The translations under genes and the position numbers were made by a program. This document shows positions 31,574 to 40,616 of a stretch of DNA of 43,021 bases, one piece after another (positions within the stretch are counted from its first letter, which is position 1; each line of letters opens with the position of its first letter). This DNA comes from Candidatus Altimarinota bacterium. GTDB taxonomy: Bacteria; Patescibacteriota; Gracilibacteria; UBA1369; UM-FILTER-53-11. The DNA lies in NCBI GenBank assembly GCA_018061065.1, contig JAGOUV010000005.1:1-43021 (forward strand). Reading direction: 5' to 3'. The notes below the pieces were generated by a model that was not told the DNA's origin, did not search any database, and saw nothing but the letters and a program-made list of their open reading frames with translations.

Positions 31574-32197
31574 TTACAGAAATTTATGCCAAAATACAAT
31601 TGCCTGACCCAAGAAACCTGTAAATAAAGGCACAGTTAAGTTGTCATCTAATTTTTTTGTGATAGTTTCTACAATTGTCGCCGTTGCCGCCATGGAAAGT
31701 GCCAATACTAGATCGATCGTACCCGGGAAGTAATACATCATCCCCAACGCGACAAGTATATTAGTAATCAATCCAGCAAAGCTACCTATATATGATTTGC
31801 TTCTAAAGATTTTTTGCTTACCATAAGCCACACCAAAGATTGCAGAGCTCATATCGCCAAATACCGTCATAAGTAATGCAGTGAGGGCAATAGGATAGTC
31901 GAAAGCAGAAAATGCAACGATACAAGCGACAATAAAAAATACCGAGCTGACAACATTATTTCTCTCATGCTTGCGCAAAAATAATCGTGAAAAAGCATTG
32001 GTTATTTCATTGCCCATTTCTATTTGAAGATCGATTCTTAGATACTCAAATTCGAGCAATAATAATAAAAGTCCGGTGAGGCCTAAAATTCCTACGCGGT
32101 GTGAAAAATAGTGAGCGAGAAAAATGTACCCAAAGATAATGGGAAGTCCCAATAGGTGAATACACTTACGTGCAACTTCGCGCGTGAGTCGTGCCAT
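31574..32197 (-). CDS. Diacylglycerol/polyprenol kinase-like membrane protein
   Basis: 207 residues from the ATG at 32197 (a TTG at 32206 is possible). Six to seven hydrophobic helices. The N-terminus has REVARKCIHLLG, with the R-K-x-x-H pattern of the SEC59/dolichol-kinase/VTE5-6 group. The middle is MTVFGDMSSAIFGVAYGK (Gly-Asp with small residues) and the end is VETITKKLDDNLTVPLFTGF, whose E...DDN-x-x-x-P motif is typical. It probably uses CTP or ATP to phosphorylate a lipid alcohol such as undecaprenol or diacylglycerol; the substrate is unknown. It is second in a minus-strand run of four genes. Confidence 0.7.
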   Translation of the reverse strand: MARLTREVARKCIHLLGLPIIFGYIFLAHYFSHRVGILGLTGLLLLLLEFEYLRIDLQIEMGNEITNAFSRLFLRKHERNNVVSSVFFIVACIVAFSAFDYPIALTALLMTVFGDMSSAIFGVAYGKQKIFRSKSYIGSFAGLITNILVALGMMYYFPGTIDLVLALSMAATATIVETITKKLDDNLTVPLFTGFLGQAIVFWHKFL

Positions 32198-32209
32198 AAA
32201 ATACAATCG

Positions 32210-32647
32210 TTATTTCCACATGCGCTCCCACCACGTATGTTTAGGAGACTCTAAAAGTTTGATCTGGTTCTCAAGAATAATCACGCGATCTTGAAATGTT
32301 TTGATTAAATCGAAAAACTTATTTTTGTCGCTATCCATCTGGCCGATAAGGTGTTGGATAGTCGTATTGAAACGATCAACTTCGCCTCTAAATTGCTGAA
32401 TGTGTTCATCATTGAGAGAACGGTGGTCACGGGTGGTCTCTTGGGTATCCAACTCAGGAACAGCCTGTGTAGGCTTGCTTTTCTCGAAGAAATCAACCAA
32501 AGAGTCCTTTGCGATCATGTAGTTAAAACCCTGTGGAGTCTTCTGACGCTTCACCTTAATCTTCTTATGCTTAATCATGCGACGAATCGTCTGAATTGAC
32601 TTGCCGGTAGTTTGGGCGGCCTCGATGATCGTAAGTAGCTGTTCCAT
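32210..32647 (-). CDS. HTH protein with coiled coil (soluble)
   Basis: 145 residues. The N-terminal ~50 (TIIEAAQTTGKSIQTIRRMIKHKKIKV) form an excisionase/MerR-type HTH with a wing. A polar linker follows, then a coiled coil (about 85-132, FRGEVDRFNTTIQHLIGQM...). It ends WWERMWK, an aromatic/basic tail that could sit at the membrane surface. It is similar in architecture to the HTH protein at 18091-18771 but has no TM helix. As first gene of the run to kinase-like, gdh and ppdK, it may regulate that operon, which is inference from position. Confidence 0.65.
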   Translation of the reverse strand: MEQLLTIIEAAQTTGKSIQTIRRMIKHKKIKVKRQKTPQGFNYMIAKDSLVDFFEKSKPTQAVPELDTQETTRDHRSLNDEHIQQFRGEVDRFNTTIQHLIGQMDSDKNKFFDLIKTFQDRVIILENQIKLLESPKHTWWERMWK

Positions 32648-32783
32648 ACGTACATATGAATACTCAAAAAAAGTTGGGTAATCAAGATGAGGTTAAAAGA
32701 TATTCTAGCCGGGATGGCAAGATGTGTTCCAGTAAGTTTGGTACTAGCCCCTCCAGGGTGTACTATAATCTCCGACCTCTGCT

Positions 32784-33359
32784 ATGCTCACACTCTCCTG
32801 GGATTTATTCATTATCGTAGTGTTTGCCGTTATTGTTGCCTACAGTTTTATCGTAGGTCGCGAGAACACGCTCAAAATTATTATTGGTAGTTATTTGGCG
32901 ATCCTCACTGCAGACGGCCTGGGAAATTTGCTAAAAATATATGCCCTTTCATCTCAAGAATTTTTGTTCTTCCTCAAATTTATGGGTCTGGCAAATCCCG
33001 AGTACACGCTGTTGATGTTTAAAATCCTCATTTTTATTTCCGCAATTGTCATCATCGTATTGCGTGGAGGGTTCGAGGTAACGCCCGGTGGCTTTGGCTC
33101 AGACGGTGCGCTCGGAGTAATTATGGCGCTCATATTTGGCTTCTTGAGTGCGGGACTCGTGATTAGCACGATGCTTATTTACGTCTCTGGAGCGTCTTTT
33201 GTAAGCGGAACGATGAATCTATCCAATGTTGCTCTTTCCGGCCCTTATAAGGACTCCCAAATGATTCGCATGATGATTGATAATTATAATTTTTGGTTTT
33301 CCCTTCCTGCAGTAGCGTTCTTAATTACAAGTCTGTTTGGAAAAAAAGCAGAGGCGTGA
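32784..33359 (+). CDS. Membrane protein, about four TM segments
   Basis: 191 residues, hydrophobic helices near 8-26, 31-50, 75-97 and 110-135, then an external or cytoplasmic segment and a final hydrophobic stretch (about 168-185). The Gly-rich loop RGGFEVTPGGFGSDGALG is distinctive. The layout is faintly CvpA-like but I cannot confirm that family. TATAAT (32764-32769) lies 14 nt before the ATG, leaving a very short leader. It is followed by tRNA-Lys on the same strand. Confidence 0.6.
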   Translation: MLTLSWDLFIIVVFAVIVAYSFIVGRENTLKIIIGSYLAILTADGLGNLLKIYALSSQEFLFFLKFMGLANPEYTLLMFKILIFISAIVIIVLRGGFEVTPGGFGSDGALGVIMALIFGFLSAGLVISTMLIYVSGASFVSGTMNLSNVALSGPYKDSQMIRMMIDNYNFWFSLPAVAFLITSLFGKKAEA

Positions 33360-33388
33360 TACAAATACTTCGCAATTTTCCTACATGT

Positions 33389-33464
33389 GGGTCGGTAGCT
33401 CAGTCGGTAGAGCAACAGCCTTTTAAGCTGATGGTCGCGGGTTCGATTCCCGCCCGACCCACCA
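33389..33464 (+). tRNA. tRNA-Lys (anticodon UUU)
   Basis: A 76-base tRNA. The acceptor GGGTCGG pairs with CCGACCC; discriminator A and encoded CCA. The D-arm is TAGCTCAGTCGGTAGAGC. The anticodon loop CTTTTAA gives TTT, and the T-arm is GGGTTCGATTCCC. It is the substrate of the class I LysRS encoded at 7398. Confidence 0.96.
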
Positions 33465-33485
33465 CGTTATAATTTAAACCGACGG

Positions 33486-33513
33486 GCGATAATTAATTAT
33501 CGCTATTTTTTTG
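33486..33513 (+). terminator. Terminator after tRNA-Lys
   Basis: A perfect palindrome GCGATAATTAATTATCGC (33486-33503) followed by TATTTTTTTG. Its end touches the stop codon of the opposing 108-aa gene. Confidence 0.75.
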
Positions 33514-33829
33514 TAAAGAATGCCTGAAGAAATGTTCCAAAATAAACTACCGAGTGCGGATTAATAAGATGCATAGTCAGTACGCCGTCCAATTTGCATT
33601 CAATATCGACTTTTCCATCTCGCATTAATATTTGCATTGATAGACCGTTTTTCTGCAGAAGTAAGCCGTCGCGGCTTGGAGTCACTTTGCAATGTAATTC
33701 TTCGGATAACGATTGTGCTTTCTTTAAAACATCTGGAAATAACTCCTCGGGTCTGCCGCTTCGCTCAACCTTTGGTGGTGTATTAGCTACATTAATACTA
33801 AATGTCGATGGTGCATCAAAGCGTCGCAT
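33503..33829 (-). CDS. Unknown soluble protein (108 aa)
   Basis: 108 residues with a predicted alternation of strands and helices (CKVTPSRDGLLLQKNGLSMQILMRDGKVDIECKLDGVLTMHLI). No TM or signal and no family recognised. TAGAAT (minus strand, 33838-33843) ends 8 nt before the ATG. It follows dnaJ on the same strand with its own promoter and ends inside the T-run of the tRNA-Lys terminator. Confidence 0.55.
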   Translation of the reverse strand: MRRFDAPSTFSINVANTPPKVERSGRPEELFPDVLKKAQSLSEELHCKVTPSRDGLLLQKNGLSMQILMRDGKVDIECKLDGVLTMHLINPHSVVYFGTFLQAFFTKK

Positions 33830-33854
33830 AAGACGCTATTCTATTCTTCATGCA

Positions 33855-34970
33855 TCATCCAAACAATCCTTTTTCTTCTTTTATGCTTAAGCCGGAAGCC
33901 CCTGCAGCTTGCCTATAGATGTCTTTTTCTTGCTTAGATAGTTTTGTTGGCACTTCGATAAACATCTCAGCAAAATGGTCACCTTTATGGCCACTCTTAA
34001 TATCCGGGATACCCATCTCTTTTATTTTGAATAGCTTCCCATGCTGTGTGCCAGCCGGAATTTTTACTTTCCCCACTCCATTGAGCGTCTGTACATCAAG
34101 GTTATCCCCCAAGATGGCTTGTAATGGATGAATAGTGACTTTTGAGTATACGTCATTCCCCTTTCGCTTATACAACTTACTCGCACTTACGCGCAGTCCT
34201 ATATAGAGATCCCCACTTTCTGCGCCATGAGAGCCACTATCCCCTTTTCCGGATAGTCTAATAGTCGAGCCATTATCCACTCCGGCGGGTATTCTCACCA
34301 ACAGGTCTTCCTTCTTCCGTATAAGAGTAGCTCCATTACAGGTTGGGCAGGGCTTGTCAGATTTCTTACCTCTTCCCTGACACTCGTTGCATACCTGGCG
34401 AGTACTCACTTGACCTAAAATTGTATTCTGAACACGTCGAATTTCCCCTTTACCTGAGCATTTTTCACATGTGACTACTCGACTACCCGGTGCTCCTCCC
34501 GTGCCATTGCAGGTCTCGCATGCCGCAATTCGAGTAATACTAATATTTTTTTCTACTCCAAAAGCTGCCTCTTCAAAACTTAATGATAACTCCACTTCCC
34601 TATCGTTTCCTCGTTGTTGTGCGTAAGATTGGCTTCTAGAAGCGCCTCCGCCAAAAAACGTTTCAAATATATCGCCAAAACTCTCTCCAAATCCCCCCAT
34701 CCCCCCAAAATCAAACCCTCCGGGGAATCCTCCCTGCCCACCTTGGCCTTGATTAAACGCCGCAGATCCATACTGATCATACTGACTACGCTTCTGCTTA
34801 TCCGAGAGCACTTCGTAGGCACCACTTACCTCTTTGAACTTTTCGTCGGATGTCTTATCACCTTTAGTAGTGTCAGGGTGGTACTTTTGGGCTAGCTTAC
34901 GGTATGCGCGCTTGATTTCATCTTCGCTCGCTGTTTTAGATACTCCGAGTATTTCGTATAAATCTTTCAT
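33855..34970 (-). CDS. dnaJ: Chaperone DnaJ (Hsp40)
   Basis: A co-chaperone stimulating DnaK ATPase and delivering substrates. 371 residues, a complete type I DnaJ: J domain (1-70, with YHPDTT in the HPD loop), a Gly/Phe-rich linker (about 72-105), and a zinc-finger region with four CxxCxGxG-type repeats ([30 protein letters not shown]). The beta-sandwich substrate domains follow, with [11 protein letters not shown]-type [17 protein letters not shown] and [19 protein letters not shown]. No dnaK or grpE is adjacent and no CIRCE operator is visible upstream. Confidence 0.96.
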   Translation of the reverse strand: MKDLYEILGVSKTASEDEIKRAYRKLAQKYHPDTTKGDKTSDEKFKEVSGAYEVLSDKQKRSQYDQYGSAAFNQGQGGQGGFPGGFDFGGMGGFGESFGDIFETFFGGGASRSQSYAQQRGNDREVELSLSFEEAAFGVEKNISITRIAACETCNGTGGAPGSRVVTCEKCSGKGEIRRVQNTILGQVSTRQVCNECQGRGKKSDKPCPTCNGATLIRKKEDLLVRIPAGVDNGSTIRLSGKGDSGSHGAESGDLYIGLRVSASKLYKRKGNDVYSKVTIHPLQAILGDNLDVQTLNGVGKVKIPAGTQHGKLFKIKEMGIPDIKSGHKGDHFAEMFIEVPTKLSKQEKDIYRQAAGASGLSIKEEKGLFG

Positions 34971-35197
34971 AGTGTGTACTTATTTGATTACGTAATGTAC
35001 TTCCCGTCAAATATTTTGCCTACCCTACTTTGTATACACAATTTCTGTGCCTATCCACCAGCTCTTTTTATACCTACACAAGAGGGGACTAGTCAATTAT
35101 TCAATCCTCGAAAAACGGCTTGCAGCCATTGCTTATCTGCATTTTGCATTCCCGCATTTCCAATTATCTGTTGTCTACCCTCTACCTACTCACTCAT

Positions 35198-35274
35198 TGG
35201 TACCGCGTACGGGAGTCGAACCCGTGATTTCCTCCGTGAGAGGGAGGCGTCCTGGACCACTAGACGAACGCGGC
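35198..35274 (-). tRNA. tRNA-Glu (anticodon CUC)
   Basis: A 77-base tRNA on the minus strand. The acceptor GCCGCGT pairs with ACGCGGT (first pair G-T), with discriminator A and encoded CCA. The anticodon arm CCTCC-CTCTCAC-GGAGG gives CTC. The T-arm is GGGTTCGACTCCC. Confidence 0.93.
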
Positions 35275-35497
35275 ATACCTTGGTTACTCACTTATATAAT
35301 CAAAATCTATCCTAAGCAAGAGTTAATTTTTTCCTTTAAAATTGCTCCGAAGGGTGACTTTATATTGACAACTTTACTATTAATGTGTCGCTATATGCAT
35401 ATTTATCAAGCTCAAAAACATTTTAGTAATATGTCATGTGGTTTTCTGAAACAAAAAACAGTAGATTTAGTTAGAACTAAGCGAAACAGCGCAAATT

Positions 35498-35540
35498 AAC
35501 CTGTCGACCATAACCTATTACAGGTTTGACTTTACAGGTT
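35498..35540 (+). promoter_or_regulatory. Repeated AACCTGT/ACAGGTT sites around the S-layer promoter
   Basis: AACCTGT (35498-35504) is inverted relative to ACAGGTT (35520-35526), and a second ACAGGTT lies at 35534-35540, 14 bp on. The middle copy ends at the first base of the -35 and the third sits in the spacer, the positions expected of repressor or activator sites. The binding protein is unknown. Confidence 0.42.
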
Positions 35541-35554
35541 AGCTCTGATAAATT
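35526..35554 (+). promoter_or_regulatory. Likely promoter of the S-layer-type gene
   Basis: TTGACT (35526-35531), a 17-bp spacer and TAAATT (35549-35554) with extended TGA. The transcription start would be near 35561. Confidence 0.5.
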
Positions 35555-35899
35555 TTCCCCGATATTTTTATCACTAAACATCGAGTTTTCCGACTAAATA
35601 AAGCGTTTTCTGACGTTTTTGTGTCACCGATCTTTGAAAACTAGGCGCGACCGTTAATGAATTAAACATATGAACCCTGTGCAGGCTCTTATAGCTGTAC
35701 AGTTGTGATACTTTCCAACCGTTTTTCCCTCTTTGCATTATTCCTACTCTCTGATCGGTGTGGTCGACATCTAGGAAGGCAGGAAAGGGGAGTCGCTTTA
35801 TTGGTGCGGCTCACCGCATGTATGACTAATCGTCCTATATGAGTGTTGATTATCCAATTGTTAACTAGGTTTATTTTTATTACTCCTTAACTATTCACT
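35555..35899 (+). promoter_or_regulatory. Long untranslated leader of the S-layer-type gene
   Basis: About 340 nt without a convincing ORF and without a Shine-Dalgarno before the ATG. It contains the inverted pair CACCGATC (35625-35632) / GATCGGTG (35753-35760), which could close a ~136-nt structure, and a small TGCGG/CCGCA hairpin near 35803-35820. Long stable leaders are known for S-layer mRNAs. Additional promoters inside it are possible (for example near 35700-35710). Confidence 0.4.
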
Positions 35900-38800
35900 A
35901 TGAATACTCGGAGACTTCTCGGAGTTCGCAAGGCGCTTTCGCTCCTTGGAATTCTTTCTGTTCTTTCAGGTCTCGTTGTATTTGCTCCTCTTGCTTCTGC
36001 AAGTTATACAGGTGCAAATGCTCCTACCTGGGCTTCTGTTGACGTCGATGCTGCTTGCGATAGCGGTATCATCGATTGCACACTTACGCCAAACTTTGAC
36101 AAGAAATTGATCAGAGCTGAATTCGTTACTATGGGTTTGCGTTCTACTGACGTTCAGTACGACAAACCAGAGGCAGTCCATGGCGACATTGACTACTCAG
36201 ATGCTGCACAATGGTGGGCAGCTTACGCTTCAGCAGCTGGACAACTCGGCTGGTTCACAAACGATGACTTTGATGCACCAGGCGAGATGAATCGTTCTGC
36301 TACAGCAGCAGTTTTGACAAGAATGCTTGGTCTTCCAGAAGCTGATGAGGCTGTCTTGGATGGCTACTCAGATTTGGCTTCTTGCCCAGACTGGTCACTT
36401 CCTTATTGGGCATCAGTAGTTGACGCTGGTCTTATGGGTCAGGCCTCAACTAAGCTCAACTGCACTGCTACTACTAATAAGCTAGAGGGCATCGTTCTTA
36501 TGAACCGTGTTGCTCAGTATATTACGGACAACGAGATTAACGTTCTCGAGGTTGCTGCAGAGGCAGCTGGTACAGATGTAGATGCACTTCAGGCTCTCTT
36601 GGACATAGATTCAACAAATGTTGGTCCAGAACCAGAGAATCCACCTTCAGGTAGCGGTTTGACTGTTGCTATGGCATCAGACACTCCATCTACTAAGATG
36701 ACATTGTTGGCTGATACAACTTCAGCTGATGGTGCTCAGGCACTTGCTGCAGTTGCTAAGTTCAACTTCACAGCTGCTTCTGATGGTGATGTAAAAGTTA
36801 AGACTGTTAAGATTAAGAGAGAAGGTATCTCTTCAGATACTGATCTTTCAAACTTGTATCTCTACGACGGCACAACTCGCCTAGCTGAGTACACTTCTTT
36901 CTCTGACGGTGTTATCACTTTCACAAACTCAAACGGTTTGTTCACTGTTCCAGCAGGCACAACTAAGGGCGTATGGCTCAAGGTTGATGTAGCTAACGGT
37001 GTTAGCTCAAACAAGTCATTTGTATTCAAACTCTTGGCTGCTACTTCAGTCGAGACTGATGGTGCAACTGTTTCTGGTAGCTTCCCAATGGGAACTGCTA
37101 ACGAGATCGACACTGCTACAGTTGCCGACCTTGGTCAGTTTGACATCACAAACTACACAACTTTCCCAGCTACTATCGATCCAGATGGAAACTCAAAAGA
37201 GTTGTGGAGATTTAACCTTGTTGGTACAGACCAGATTATTGAGGTTCGCCGCTTGATGCTCACTGTTGTGGGAACAACATCACCTAGCGACCTTACTAAG
37301 CTTTACCTTGAGTACGCAGGTACACCTGTGAGCTCAGAGATGAGCCTTGGTTCAGACAACACAGTTACTTTCGATCTCTCTGCTGCTCCTATCAAACTTG
37401 ATAAGGGTCAGACAAAGACAGTTTTCTTGAAGGGTACTGCAATGGGTGGAACAAACCGCTCATTCAAGTTCACTGTCCGCAAAGCAGCAGATGTTGTTGC
37501 TTTCGATACGAACTACGCTGTTCAATTGAAGACAAACGGTACTGATACATTGGCTATTATCGAGCCAACTACATCAACTGGTACTTCAATCAACACAGGT
37601 TCAGTAACAATTACAAAAGCTTCAGATTCTCCATCAGTAAACGTAGCTCTTGGTGCAACAAATGTTACCTTGGCTAAGTTCAAATTGTTGGCAACTGGAG
37701 AGCCAGTAAAATTCACTGACCTTTCTGTTTCTACAACTGGTTCAATTGCTGCAACTGGTTTGGACAATGGTAAGATTTTGTTCGGTGATGATGTTGCTGG
37801 ATATGTTCAGATTGGTACTACTACTGATTTGGCATCAGCTGCATCTGATGATGGTAACTCAACAGCAGGTGGTGACGATACGTCATTCACTCCAGGTAAC
37901 AACTTGATCGTTCCTTCAGGGGAATCTTCAGCTAAGTACTTGAAGGTTGTTGCAGATGTCAAAAAATCAGACGCAACTGCTTATTCAGGAAATGAGACAG
38001 TAACAATCAAGTTGAATGCTGGAAGTGCAACTGCACAGGTATCACTTGCTTCACTTACTACTTCAGCATCAACTGCTAACCTCCTTACTGTTAAGGCTGG
38101 TTCATTGACTCCTACTAAGAACTTCTCAATTGCAAACGGTACTTCAACATTGCCTACAGGCGTTAAGGGTGCAACTGGTGTTCGCATCGGTTCATTCACT
38201 CTCGCTGCTGGTGCAGGTGAAGGAAGTTCTGTAACTCAGATCAAAGTTCAGGACACATTGGCTTCAGCTACAGAAGCTGTTACTCAAGGTGCTCTTGATG
38301 GAGCTGCTACAGCTGGTGACTGGGAGGAAGGAGTTGCCGACAATACATTGACTGCAGGTGAGACTGTTATCTTCGAGCCAGCAACACCGGCCGAATATCT
38401 CGTAGGTGAAACCTACGGTCTTGCTTTGACAGGTACTTTGACTACTGCAACTACATGTGCCGTTACTGCAACTACTTCAACTACAGTTACATGTACTGTT
38501 GGAGCTGCTGCTGCAATCAGCGACGCTGCTGATGGAATTACTCTTGCTTCTGCATTCTCTGCTGGCGTTGCTGCTACAGATACATTGGCAGACACATTCC
38601 AGAATCTTCGTCTCTGTAAGACTGGCACATACTGTACACAGCCTGGTGATCAGATCGGTACTACTACTGGTACTTTGACTGACACTGCTGCTACTACATA
38701 TACGTTCTCACCAGCATCTTCATTGAAGATTGCTGCATCTGGACAAATGACGCTTGATATCGTTGCTGACGTAAAGAGCACAGCTACATCTTTCTCAGTA

Positions 38801-40450
38801 AATAACGATGCTAACGGCATTGCTTCATTCTACTCAGCTGCTTCTACAGGCGATGTGACTTCTTCAGACACATCAACTGCCAGCGTAGTTGCTTTGCAGA
38901 ATGTTTACTTGGCTGCGAGCGGTAGCTTCTCATCAACTGTTGTTGATGGTTCTACTCCTACATCACGCCACTTGGTGATGGGTTCAGTTGACAATGAGCT
39001 TGCTACATTCAAGTTCACTGCAGCTGCTTCTGAGGATCTCAATGTCACTCAGTTGGTATTCACAAACACTGCAACTGATTCAGGTGCTCTTCAGAACGTA
39101 AAAGTTTGGAAGAAACTTGATTCTGATGCTTCATTCACTCAGCTTGGTACAACAGTGAATGCATTCGGTGATGATGGTGCTTCTGGTACAGTAACCTTCT
39201 CAGGTTTGAGCCTTATCGTTCCAAAGAACGGTAGCTTATACTTGAAACTTACTGCAGATGCTGCTCAGTTCGGTAATGCAACATCAGGTAACTCACACGT
39301 TATTAGCCTCGCAGCTTCGTCTGTAACGGCTTACGGTGCTCAATCTGGTACTGCAATAAGCTCACTACCTTCAGCAGCTTTGAGCGGACAGACATTTAAG
39401 ATCTACCGCACAAGCTTTGTTGCTGGTTTGGCTGCTGTACAGCCAGGTTCAGACTCAAATCAACGCAGCACGAGTGCTAATGATGCAATCATGAAACTCT
39501 CATTGGCTGATACGAATGGTCAGGGCGTACTCCGCGCTGCTCTTCAGGCAAATGATGAGGCTGATGGTGGCGCAGCAGGCAATGACTGGCAGGAAACTGA
39601 CGGAAATGCTGCTGTTTCAGCATCTGCTACAGTTGCTGTTGATGGAACAAACTCTATCAAATGGGCAGCTGGTGCTAATGGTGGTGGCAATGAGTGGAGT
39701 GCTGATAGTGTTATGGTATTCGACTTCGGCGCAGCTGCTGATGTGGATGCAGACAACTACAGCAAAGCATCTCTCTGGGTGCGTGCAGACTATAACGCAG
39801 CAGCAGATGACTTCCTCTTTGTAACAAACGCTACAGCTGATACTACAACTGCATCTTCATCTATAACATTAGGTGATTTGGCTGCTAATGCTTGGACATT
39901 CGTTGAGGTAACTCCAACTGAGACAACTGATCAGGTCTCACGATATGCAGGTATTGCAACTGACGCTGATGGTGTTGAAGCTGGCGGTGCAGCTAACATC
40001 TATGTAGATAACCTTCGCTTCTACAACGACTCTGTCGTATTGAACCTTGCTGGTTCATTGGTAGATTCTGATGCTGCTTCTGCATCAATCCGCGATCAGT
40101 CTGGTATCGTACGTGCTCGTGGCTACTCATACATGAGTTCAGCTGCAGCTGGTACTATTACCTTCATCATTGGTGAGGATATCGGCAACGCTGTTGCTGC
40201 AGCTGGTACGAACCTAACATTGGGTTCAACTGCTGCTTCATACGACGTTTACGTACCTTCAGCAACGATCTTTAACAACGCTACTCCTGCTGGTAACGAC
40301 TCTGTGAGTGCGACAATCAACTTGGGTACACAGGCAACAGCCGGTGATCTTCGTTGGTATGACAATGCTGTAACTGCTACATCTCCAATCACTTGGGTGA
40401 TGCCTGCAGTCGGCCAGTCAACGTCTCTCACACGCTCAATGCCTTACTAG
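35900..40450 (+). CDS. Giant S-layer-type surface protein with SLH-like N-terminus
   Basis: 1516 residues, exported (signal peptide ending APLASA near residue 34). Residues ~38-215 hold about three SLH-like repeats (LIRAEFVTMGL; YSDAAQWWAAYASAAGQLGWF...MNRSATAAVLTRMLGL; YSDLASCPDWSLPYWASVVDAGLMG) for binding cell-wall polymer. From ~250 come about five repeated beta units with a pattern such as A-x-FKF-x-A-x-x-(E/D)-D-x-x-V-x-x-L and a strand like LYLKLTADA. Residues ~807-886 are the Cys-pair domain shared with the secreted protein at 25889. Residues ~1225-1380 resemble a jelly-roll carbohydrate-binding module (GTNSIKWAAG...YVDNLRFYND). Ala/Thr/Ser-rich, few charges. Codon choice is strongly biased to TCA, ACA/ACT, GCT and GTT, unlike the leu genes, which suggests very high expression. 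Strong terminator after it. Confidence 0.85.
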   Translation: MNTRRLLGVRKALSLLGILSVLSGLVVFAPLASASYTGANAPTWASVDVDAACDSGIIDCTLTPNFDKKLIRAEFVTMGLRSTDVQYDKPEAVHGDIDYSDAAQWWAAYASAAGQLGWFTNDDFDAPGEMNRSATAAVLTRMLGLPEADEAVLDGYSDLASCPDWSLPYWASVVDAGLMGQASTKLNCTATTNKLEGIVLMNRVAQYITDNEINVLEVAAEAAGTDVDALQALLDIDSTNVGPEPENPPSGSGLTVAMASDTPSTKMTLLADTTSADGAQALAAVAKFNFTAASDGDVKVKTVKIKREGISSDTDLSNLYLYDGTTRLAEYTSFSDGVITFTNSNGLFTVPAGTTKGVWLKVDVANGVSSNKSFVFKLLAATSVETDGATVSGSFPMGTANEIDTATVADLGQFDITNYTTFPATIDPDGNSKELWRFNLVGTDQIIEVRRLMLTVVGTTSPSDLTKLYLEYAGTPVSSEMSLGSDNTVTFDLSAAPIKLDKGQTKTVFLKGTAMGGTNRSFKFTVRKAADVVAFDTNYAVQLKTNGTDTLAIIEPTTSTGTSINTGSVTITKASDSPSVNVALGATNVTLAKFKLLATGEPVKFTDLSVSTTGSIAATGLDNGKILFGDDVAGYVQIGTTTDLASAASDDGNSTAGGDDTSFTPGNNLIVPSGESSAKYLKVVADVKKSDATAYSGNETVTIKLNAGSATAQVSLASLTTSASTANLLTVKAGSLTPTKNFSIANGTSTLPTGVKGATGVRIGSFTLAAGAGEGSSVTQIKVQDTLASATEAVTQGALDGAATAGDWEEGVADNTLTAGETVIFEPATPAEYLVGETYGLALTGTLTTATTCAVTATTSTTVTCTVGAAAAISDAADGITLASAFSAGVAATDTLADTFQNLRLCKTGTYCTQPGDQIGTTTGTLTDTAATTYTFSPASSLKIAASGQMTLDIVADVKSTATSFSVNNDANGIASFYSAASTGDVTSSDTSTASVVALQNVYLAASGSFSSTVVDGSTPTSRHLVMGSVDNELATFKFTAAASEDLNVTQLVFTNTATDSGALQNVKVWKKLDSDASFTQLGTTVNAFGDDGASGTVTFSGLSLIVPKNGSLYLKLTADAAQFGNATSGNSHVISLAASSVTAYGAQSGTAISSLPSAALSGQTFKIYRTSFVAGLAAVQPGSDSNQRSTSANDAIMKLSLADTNGQGVLRAALQANDEADGGAAGNDWQETDGNAAVSASATVAVDGTNSIKWAAGANGGGNEWSADSVMVFDFGAAADVDADNYSKASLWVRADYNAAADDFLFVTNATADTTTASSSITLGDLAANAWTFVEVTPTETTDQVSRYAGIATDADGVEAGGAANIYVDNLRFYNDSVVLNLAGSLVDSDAASASIRDQSGIVRARGYSYMSSAAAGTITFIIGEDIGNAVAAAGTNLTLGSTAASYDVYVPSATIFNNATPAGNDSVSATINLGTQATAGDLRWYDNAVTATSPITWVMPAVGQSTSLTRSMPY

Positions 40451-40491
40451 TGTATAGCGTATAGTTTGAGCCTCATAACTTGAACTACTTA

Positions 40492-40521
40492 AACCCCCCG
40501 AAGAAATTCGGGGGGTTTTTT
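40492..40521 (+). terminator. Terminator of the S-layer-type gene
   Basis: AACCCCCCGAA-GAAA-TTCGGGGGGTT, a perfect 11-bp stem with a GAAA tetraloop, followed by TTTT. Confidence 0.9.
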
Positions 40522-40550
40522 GTTGTGTAAATAATTGTGTACTTAGGAAC

Positions 40551-40587
40551 CTAAAAAAAGACCCAGTGCCGTAGCGAGCCGGGTCTT
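40551..40587 (-). terminator. Terminator of the minus-strand lipoprotein pair
   Basis: AAGACCC (40558-40564) pairs with GGGTCTT (40581-40587). On the minus strand the hairpin is followed by a run of T (complement of CTAAAAAAAG). Confidence 0.72.
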
Positions 40588-40616
40588 CATCATCTCTGTT
40601 ATGAATTCTTTTGCTC

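Noticed and set aside
34971-35197. CIRCE heat-shock operator upstream of dnaJ
   Set aside because: No TTAGCACTC-N9-GAGTGCTAA pattern is present.
35047-35499. A 150-codon plus-strand frame
   Set aside because: It runs antisense through tRNA-Glu and has no start signal or recognisable product; a chance frame.
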